Assembly: GCA_964555675.1 (NCBI GenBank)
Contig: CAZKTU010000070.1
Coordinates: 1 to 27,156 of the forward strand
DNA: 27,156 nt
From: CAIWXH01 sp964555675
Lineage (GTDB): Bacteria; Chloroflexota; Chloroflexia; Chloroflexales; Chloroflexaceae
Direction: 5' to 3'
Shown piece by piece: positions 23,208 to 27,156 of the stretch. The notes under the pieces are model-generated. The model worked only from the letters and a program-made list of their open reading frames with translations. It made no database searches and was not told the origin of the DNA. Both the position numbers and the translations under genes were made by a program. Positions within the stretch are counted from its first letter, which is position 1. Every line of letters starts with the position of its first letter.

Positions 23208-23219
23208 AATAGGTACAGT
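23191..23219 (+). promoter_or_regulatory. folE promoter
   Basis: A perfect -35 TTGACA (23191-23196), a 17-bp spacer and TACAGT (23214-23219) lie in an AT-rich stretch. Transcription would start near 23226, leaving a leader of about 75 nt. Confidence 0.75.
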
Positions 23220-23301
23220 TCAAGAGAATTATGCGACATAATCAAGCGTTTTCCGATATCGCACCAGTGAAACTCTACGGCGCCACACTAGGAACCCAGC
23301 C

Positions 23302-23994
23302 ATGACAACCAACGGTAACGGACACCACGCGAACGGTCACGGGGTCGCGGACTTCGACGAGCACGAGTACGAGACCCTGATCGTACCCGGCCGCGGCAAG
23401 CTCGAAGGCGTGAGCTACGGCTCGGATCCGCGCATCGAGGCGGCAGTCCGCGAACTGCTGATCGGTATCGGCGAGCAGCCCGACCGCGAGGGCCTACAGA
23501 AGACTCCTTCGCGCGTCGCCAAGATGTATGCCGAGCTGACCGCCGGCTACCATATTGACCCCGAGGCCCTGATTAACGACGCCATCTTCACCGTCGGCTA
23601 CGACGAGATGGTGCTGGTCAAGAATATTGACTTCTACAGCCTGTGCGAGCACCATATGCTGCCGTTCATGGGCCAGGTCCACGTGGCCTACATCCCCCGA
23701 GGCAAGGTGGTCGGCCTGAGCAAGATCCCGCGCATCGTCGAGATGTTCGCCCGCCGCCTGCAGGTGCAGGAGCGCATGACCGTGCAGATCGCCGACTTCA
23801 TCAACGAGCACCTCGAGCCCGAGGGCGTCGCCGTGGTCGCCGAGGGTGTGCACATGTGCTCGGTGATGCGCGGCGTGAAGAAGGCCAACGCCAGCATGGT
23901 CACCTCGGCCATGCGCGGCATCTTCCGCGACGACCCCAAGACCCGCCACGAGTTTATGGCCCACGTGGGCCGGCAGCGCTCGTACGAGGCCTGA
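23302..23994 (+). CDS. folE: GTP cyclohydrolase I
   Basis: This 230-residue type I GTP cyclohydrolase converts GTP to dihydroneopterin triphosphate, the first step of folate and pterin synthesis. The family core starts near residue 45. The catalytic zinc ligands C115 and H118 (SLCEHHMLPF) and C186 (HMCSVMRG) are present, as are GKVVGLSKIPRIVEMFARRLQ and the C-terminal RHEFM. The first 20 residues are a His/Asn/Gly-rich tail (NGNGHHANGHG), longer than in E. coli FolE; it may be disordered or bind metal. AGGAACC precedes the ATG at 23302. It is monocistronic, with its own consensus promoter, and converges on the next gene. Confidence 0.97.
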   Translation: MTTNGNGHHANGHGVADFDEHEYETLIVPGRGKLEGVSYGSDPRIEAAVRELLIGIGEQPDREGLQKTPSRVAKMYAELTAGYHIDPEALINDAIFTVGYDEMVLVKNIDFYSLCEHHMLPFMGQVHVAYIPRGKVVGLSKIPRIVEMFARRLQVQERMTVQIADFINEHLEPEGVAVVAEGVHMCSVMRGVKKANASMVTSAMRGIFRDDPKTRHEFMAHVGRQRSYEA

Positions 23995-24020
23995 GTTTGG
24001 CGTGGGGGCACAAGAGCCTC

Positions 24021-24758
24021 TCAGGGTCGCCGACGCAGCCAGGCCCACCAGAACGCCCAGCAGAGCACGGCGGCGGCCATGAGCGACCAGAGCACGGCCC
24101 AGATCGGCGCCGGGATGAAGGTCAGCTCGGCCATCGCCGCGGCGTCGCTGGGCACGTCGGCCCCCGCGGCACTGATGCCGAAGAGGGCCCAGAGATCGCC
24201 GAAGGCGCTCAGCCCCAGGTGAAAGCCGAGCAGGTTCAGCAGGAAGATCGACCAGGCCGCACCGGCCCGGAACGCCGCAAGGGCCAGCACAAGGCCCAGA
24301 CCTACCCCTGCGACCAATGTCAGCAGGCCGCCGAGGATCTGGGCGCTGAAGATGGTCGGCAGCGCGTAGCGCAGGGTCAGCAGGGCCAGGGCGGCGCCCA
24401 GGGCGCCGAGGGCGATCTGGGCCGAGCGGGGACCTCGCCCGAGCACGATCAGGGCGGCACCCGCCAGAGCCACCCCTACATAGCCGGCCGGGATGATCAG
24501 CAGGCGTAGACCGCCGGCAGTGTAGGCCAGCCCCGAGCCGTCGGCGAAGACCACGAAGCGCAGAAAGGCGCCGCCCGTGAGCAGCGCGGCGAGCCCATGG
24601 CTCAGCTCATGGACCAGCGTGGTCAGCAGGCGCAGGGGGTAGGCGAGGGGGCCGAGCCAGCCGATGACAATGGCGGCGAGGGCGGCCGGCAGAGCCAGGG
24701 CGACCGGCGAGCCTGCCCACCCTGGGGCGGCTCGGCCGCCGCCGAGTAAGTCGCGCAT
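24021..24758 (-). CDS. M50B-like membrane metallopeptidase candidate
   Basis: This 245-residue polytopic membrane protein has about six hydrophobic segments. The HELSHG motif (H50, E51, H54) lies at the end of the first transmembrane segment, as in the M50B-like family (PF13398 type). This group resembles site-2 proteases but is smaller, and its activity is often unproven. The second metal-ligand motif of true S2P (NxxPxxxLDG) is not seen. The start at 24758 has GGAGG about 8 nt upstream. It lies 104 bp downstream of the DUF6069-like gene on the same strand and may be read from its promoter. Confidence 0.75.
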   Translation of the reverse strand: MRDLLGGGRAAPGWAGSPVALALPAALAAIVIGWLGPLAYPLRLLTTLVHELSHGLAALLTGGAFLRFVVFADGSGLAYTAGGLRLLIIPAGYVGVALAGAALIVLGRGPRSAQIALGALGAALALLTLRYALPTIFSAQILGGLLTLVAGVGLGLVLALAAFRAGAAWSIFLLNLLGFHLGLSAFGDLWALFGISAAGADVPSDAAAMAELTFIPAPIWAVLWSLMAAAVLCWAFWWAWLRRRP

Positions 24759-24862
24759 AGATGAGCCTCCGCGGCGATACAGCGTTTCTGCTGCATAGAC
24801 GCCGGGAGGCCCATCGATGTTGCCGGGTCGGCTCGGACATGAGCCGCGCGGAGCCGAAGCGT

Positions 24863-25300
24863 CTAGCCCTGAGGGGCCTGGCGCACGAGGCCGAGGGCGA
24901 TGATCGGCGCGGCGACCAGGTGCATCAGCGAGAGGCTCAGGCGCGTGCCGAGGTCGATCGGCAGGCTCATGGGCGGGAAGAGCGAGACCACGGCGATCAC
25001 GGCGGAGAGGATCAGGAAGATGCGGGTGGCGTTGCGCGTGAAGCGGCCGAGGGCCCAGTAGACCAAGCCGGCGATCAGGCCAGGCATGACGCAGGCCATA
25101 ACCACGGCGAAGATCGGCAGATCGACCGGGGTCGAGGTGGGGTCGCCCAGGGGCACCAGGAAGGGCGCGCCCAGGGCCCGCGAGACGAAGTAGACCACGA
25201 GGTTGGCGATCCCGGCGACCAGGCCGGCGACCAGGCCGACCAGCAGGGCGCGGCCGATGCCGGCCTTGCCGGTAGTGGGGCGAGCAGTTGTGGCGGTCAT
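24863..25300 (-). CDS. Small four-helix membrane protein (DUF6069-like)
   Basis: This 145-residue protein has four predicted transmembrane segments: ALLVGLVAGLVAGIANLVVYFV, a second near FAVVMACVMPGLIAGLVYWAL, a third at IFLILSAVIAVVSLF, and a fourth near LMHLVAAPIIALGL. The layout and conserved TRLSLSLMHLVAAP region match DUF6069 proteins. The function is unknown. The ATG at 25300 is chosen because AGGAGA lies 6-7 nt upstream; an in-frame GTG two codons earlier is possible. A SlyA/MarR-like palindrome overlaps its promoter, so the MarR protein encoded upstream probably controls it. Confidence 0.75.
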   Translation of the reverse strand: MTATTARPTTGKAGIGRALLVGLVAGLVAGIANLVVYFVSRALGAPFLVPLGDPTSTPVDLPIFAVVMACVMPGLIAGLVYWALGRFTRNATRIFLILSAVIAVVSLFPPMSLPIDLGTRLSLSLMHLVAAPIIALGLVRQAPQG

Positions 25301-25322
25301 GGACACTCTCCTCTGTACAAAA

Positions 25323-25334
25323 TTAGCCGTCTAA
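25323..25334 (-). promoter_or_regulatory. MarR-type operator of the DUF6069-like gene
   Basis: TTAGACGGCTAA on the minus strand has the form TTAGnnnnCTAA, like the SlyA box. It abuts a -10-like TATACT and lies over the expected transcription start. The identical 12-mer is found at 25872-25883 in front of the MarR gene. Confidence 0.75.
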
Positions 25335-25339
25335 GTATA
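25334..25339 (-). promoter_or_regulatory. Putative -10 box of the DUF6069-like gene
   Basis: TATACT on the minus strand sits in a TATATA-rich patch directly upstream of the operator. No good -35 was found at 17 bp. Confidence 0.4.
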
Positions 25340-25416
25340 TAGCCGCACGGGGCCCGGAAAAGGCACACGTGGAGATCCCCCTGTCAGGGACTGCGAGCGC
25401 AGGAGGAGTGAGCGCC

Positions 25417-25854
25417 TTAGTCGCCCAGGTTCTCGCGCATCTTGATCATCAGCCGGCGCAGCTCGGCGCGTTCGTCGGCGCTCATGCCGGCCGTGGCGCG
25501 GGCCTCGACCGCCTGCCAGGCGGCCGCCACGGTCAGCTCGAGGGCGCGGCCCCGTTCGGTCAGAAAGACCCGCGAGATCCTGGCATCATGCGCGTCGGAG
25601 CGGCGCTCGACCAGGCCCTCGCCCTCGATGCGCTGGAGCATCTTGGTGACCGTAGGCGGCTCGACACACATGCGCTCGACCAGCTGCGACTGGCTGATCC
25701 CGTCGTCGGCCCAGAGCTGGAGCAACAGCTGCTCCTGCCCGACCCGCAGCTCATGCTCGGGCAGCAGGCGCAGGGCGCTGTCGACGGCGTAGCGGTGGGC
25801 CTTGCAGAGCTGGGCAAGGGCGTGGCCCACAGAGTCGCACATCTCGTTCGACAT
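25417..25854 (-). CDS. MarR-family transcriptional repressor
   Basis: This 145-residue winged-helix regulator has the usual MarR length and layout. It has an N-terminal dimer helix, then the DNA-binding part at about 38-107 (QLLLQLWADDGISQSQLVERM, PPTVTKMLQRIEGEGLVERR), and the wing with DAHDARISRVFLTERGR. Helices for dimerisation follow to the end. It probably represses its own gene and the downstream membrane-protein gene through the shared TTAGnnnnCTAA sites. Its ligand is unknown. It is divergent from fabI, so a FabT-like role in lipid control can be considered, but the operator position favours autoregulation. Confidence 0.93.
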   Translation of the reverse strand: MSNEMCDSVGHALAQLCKAHRYAVDSALRLLPEHELRVGQEQLLLQLWADDGISQSQLVERMCVEPPTVTKMLQRIEGEGLVERRSDAHDARISRVFLTERGRALELTVAAAWQAVEARATAGMSADERAELRRLMIKMRENLGD

Positions 25855-25871
25855 AGCTCACTAACTTTCTA

Positions 25872-25883
25872 TTAGACGGCTAA
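25872..25883 (+). promoter_or_regulatory. MarR-type operator of the marR gene
   Basis: TTAGACGGCTAA (symmetric at 10 of 12 positions) directly follows the -10 of the leftward marR promoter and covers its start site. It is the same 12-mer as at 25323-25334, in the opposite orientation. Confidence 0.8.
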
Positions 25884-25912
25884 ACAATACCAGAGAAGCC
25901 CACCCCTGTCAA
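25884..25912 (-). promoter_or_regulatory. marR promoter
   Basis: On the minus strand a perfect TTGACA (25912-25907), a 17-bp spacer and TATTGT (25889-25884) are followed at once by the operator. This is a well-formed repressible promoter. Confidence 0.7.
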
Positions 25913-25938
25913 GGGCCGTCAGCGCAGGCCGCCGTCTG

Positions 25939-25947
25939 TGGTAAGAT
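25939..25947 (+). promoter_or_regulatory. Extended -10 promoter of fabI
   Basis: TG-G-TAAGAT lies 44 nt before the fabI start. No clear -35 was found; the extended -10 may compensate. It would give a leader of roughly 35-40 nt. Confidence 0.4.
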
Positions 25948-25990
25948 GGGCCTGTTTTCGTGTGTAGCGCAATTGACGGAGGGGGCCACC

Positions 25991-26773
25991 ATGGGCCTGA
26001 TGGACGGCAAGAAGGGGTTGATTCTAGGCCTCGCCAACGACCACTCGATCGCCTGGGGCATCGCCCAGGCCCTACACCGCGAGGGCGCCACTATGGGCTT
26101 CACCTACGTAGGCGAAGCGCTCGAGCGGCGCGTGCGGCCCCTGGCCAGCAGCCTCGGAGCAACCTTCATCGAGCCATGCGACGTCAACAGCGACGAGCAG
26201 ATCGCCGCCCTGATGGCCCGCACCGCCGAGGAGTTCGGCCAGATCGACTTTCTGGTCCACGCGATCGCCTACGCCAACAAAGACGAGCTGAACGGCCCCT
26301 ATCTGAACACCACCAGGGCCGGCTTCTTGCTCGCCATGGAGGTCAGCGCCTACTCGCTGACCGGCCTGCTCAAGGCCGCCGACCCCCTGCTCGCCCCCGG
26401 GGCCTCGGTGATCACCCTGACCTACTACGGCGCCCAGAAGGTGATGGGCAACTACAATGTGATGGGCGTGGCCAAGGCGGCCCTCGAGGCCAGCGTGCGC
26501 TACCTGGCGGCCGACTTCGGCCCGCGCGGCATCAGGGTCAATGCGATCAGCGCGGGCGCCATTCGCACCCTGGCCGCCAGCGGCGTGGCCGGCTTCCGCG
26601 CCCTGCACAAGAATGTCGCCGAGCACTCGGCCCTGCGCCGCAATGTCACCATCGACGACGTGGGCAACACCGCCGTCTGGCTCTGCAGCGACCTGAGCAC
26701 CTCGGTCACCGGCGATGTGATCTACGTCGACGCGGGCTTCAATATTATGGGGCCGCGCAAGAGCGAAGAGTAG
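25991..26773 (+). CDS. fabI: Enoyl-[acyl-carrier-protein] reductase (NADH), FabI
   Basis: This 260-residue short-chain dehydrogenase of the FabI type reduces trans-2-enoyl-ACP in the last step of each fatty-acid elongation cycle. The nucleotide-binding N-terminus ILGLANDHSIAWGIA is FabI-specific. The catalytic Tyr-x6-Lys is Y155 and K162 (YNVMGVAKAALE), with the TLTYYGAQKVMGNYNVMG context. VNAISAGAIRTLAASG and the C-terminal GDVIYVDAGFNIMG are also diagnostic. The ATG at 25991 is chosen from GGAGGGGGCCACC just upstream; an in-frame ATG at 25946 would add an unrelated tail and overlap the promoter. It is divergent from the marR gene. It is the target family of triclosan and isoniazid-type inhibitors. 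Confidence 0.96.
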   Translation: MGLMDGKKGLILGLANDHSIAWGIAQALHREGATMGFTYVGEALERRVRPLASSLGATFIEPCDVNSDEQIAALMARTAEEFGQIDFLVHAIAYANKDELNGPYLNTTRAGFLLAMEVSAYSLTGLLKAADPLLAPGASVITLTYYGAQKVMGNYNVMGVAKAALEASVRYLAADFGPRGIRVNAISAGAIRTLAASGVAGFRALHKNVAEHSALRRNVTIDDVGNTAVWLCSDLSTSVTGDVIYVDAGFNIMGPRKSEE

Positions 26774-26800
26774 CCCTACTGGCGACCCGCCGAGCGCCTG

Positions 26801-26809
26801 TGCTACAAT
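26801..26809 (+). promoter_or_regulatory. Extended -10 promoter of the receiver-like gene
   Basis: TG-C-TACAAT lies 28 nt after the fabI stop and 38 nt before the next ATG. It is similar in form to the TG-C-TATAGT element at 77-85. No -35 was recognised. Confidence 0.5.
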
Positions 26810-26846
26810 GACGCGCACGACTTCTGTAGCAGTACGAGGTCTAGCC

Positions 26847-27156
26847 ATGCCCAGACCAGTTACGGTGGTGGCGAGCGACAGCGACACGGGCGCCCGGCTG
26901 GCGGCCCTCATCCCGAGCGATGCGTTTGCCGTGGCCCGCTGCACGCCCAGCAGCGTGCCGGCCGAGCTGCCGGATCTGTTTATCATCGCCCTGCCGGCGA
27001 TCGAGACCCCCGAGGAGGCGCTGATCGAGCGCCTGCGCGCCGACGACGCCACCGCGGGCATCCCGATTGTGATCGCCAGCGCCCTGCCGATGGTGCAGCT
27101 CCAATCGGTGCCCTACGCCTCCGACTGGACGATCGCCATCGTCGAGGAGCCGGTGC
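26847..27156 (+). CDS. Partial degenerate response-regulator receiver-like protein
   Basis: At least 103 residues are visible; the gene runs off the window. The alternating strand-helix pattern fits a CheY-like receiver: VTVVASDSDTG (strand 1 and acidic loop), DLFIIALPAIE (strand 3), GIPIVIASALP (strand 4) and WTIAIVEEPV (strand 5). The phospho-acceptor Asp expected after strand 3 is replaced within IALPAIE. The Lys of the usual KP near strand 5 reads EEP, so this looks like a non-phosphorylated pseudo-receiver. A downstream output domain cannot be seen. The ATG at 26847 is preceded by GAGG at a suitable distance. Confidence 0.55.
   Translation, partial: MPRPVTVVASDSDTGARLAALIPSDAFAVARCTPSSVPAELPDLFIIALPAIETPEEALIERLRADDATAGIPIVIASALPMVQLQSVPYASDWTIAIVEEPV

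Larger units (their letters stand above)
22951..23301. other. Intergenic region with gap and folE promoter (351 bp)
   Basis: After the protease stop come 41 known bases, the 100-N gap, then 210 bases that are visibly richer in A and T than their surroundings. These hold the folE promoter and palindrome listed separately. No coding sequence or RNA gene is visible. A short gene hidden in the gap cannot be excluded. Confidence 0.6.

Noticed and set aside
24829..24846. CGGCTC/GAGCCG hairpin as a terminator after the DUF6069-like gene
   Set aside because: The stem is only 6 bp and there is no T-run.

Overview
The window is a GC-rich scaffold piece with two 100-N assembly gaps (8978-9077 and 22992-23091). 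It most likely comes from a Chloroflexota (Chloroflexia-type) heterotroph. This is inferred from the style of the genes: a Tat-exported lipoprotein with a long Ala/Pro/Thr linker, a small DUF6069-type membrane protein, secreted proteins with beta-sandwich repeats, and strong GC bias at third codon positions. No rRNA, tRNA, CRISPR array, transposase or phage gene was seen.

Region 1 (1-16,200) is a carbohydrate or sugar-acid uptake and catabolism locus. It begins with a Tat lipoprotein sugar-binding protein. A single polypeptide then carries both ABC permeases (MalF-like and MalG-like halves fused), followed 1 nt later by a glucarate-dehydratase-like enolase-superfamily enzyme and a perfect intrinsic terminator. 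A second transcription unit starts with a fused Gfo/Idh/MocA dehydrogenase plus aldo/keto reductase. It continues with a divergent MutS, a xylose-isomerase-like TIM barrel, a Gfo/Idh/MocA dehydrogenase, a SelA-like PLP enzyme, CutC and a third Gfo/Idh/MocA dehydrogenase, all tightly packed. A COG3964-type amidohydrolase closes the locus from the opposite strand. There is no transporter ATPase, so one is presumably shared from elsewhere. The enzyme set suggests import of an unusual (modified, acylated or acidic) sugar, redox isomerisation, and dehydration or beta-elimination. The actual substrate cannot be read from the sequence.

Region 2 (16,200-23,000) is mixed. It holds a Tat-exported PhoD-type phosphatase, a two-domain GNAT acetyltransferase, a GH127-like beta-L-arabinofuranosidase candidate whose stop codon overlaps that of the acetyltransferase, and a secreted zinc metalloprotease of the HExxHxxGxxD type with a calcium-loop motif and beta-sandwich repeats.

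Region 3 (23,000-27,156) holds housekeeping and regulatory genes: folE with a consensus promoter overlapped by a palindrome, an M50B-like membrane protein, a DUF6069-like membrane protein, a MarR-family repressor, fabI, and the start of a degenerate receiver-domain protein. The same 12-bp SlyA/MarR-like palindrome lies at the start point of both the marR gene and the DUF6069 gene, which suggests an autoregulated MarR circuit.

The items most worth a second look are the two fusion proteins, the composition of the catabolic locus (including the odd MutS), the MarR operator pair, and the folE operator.
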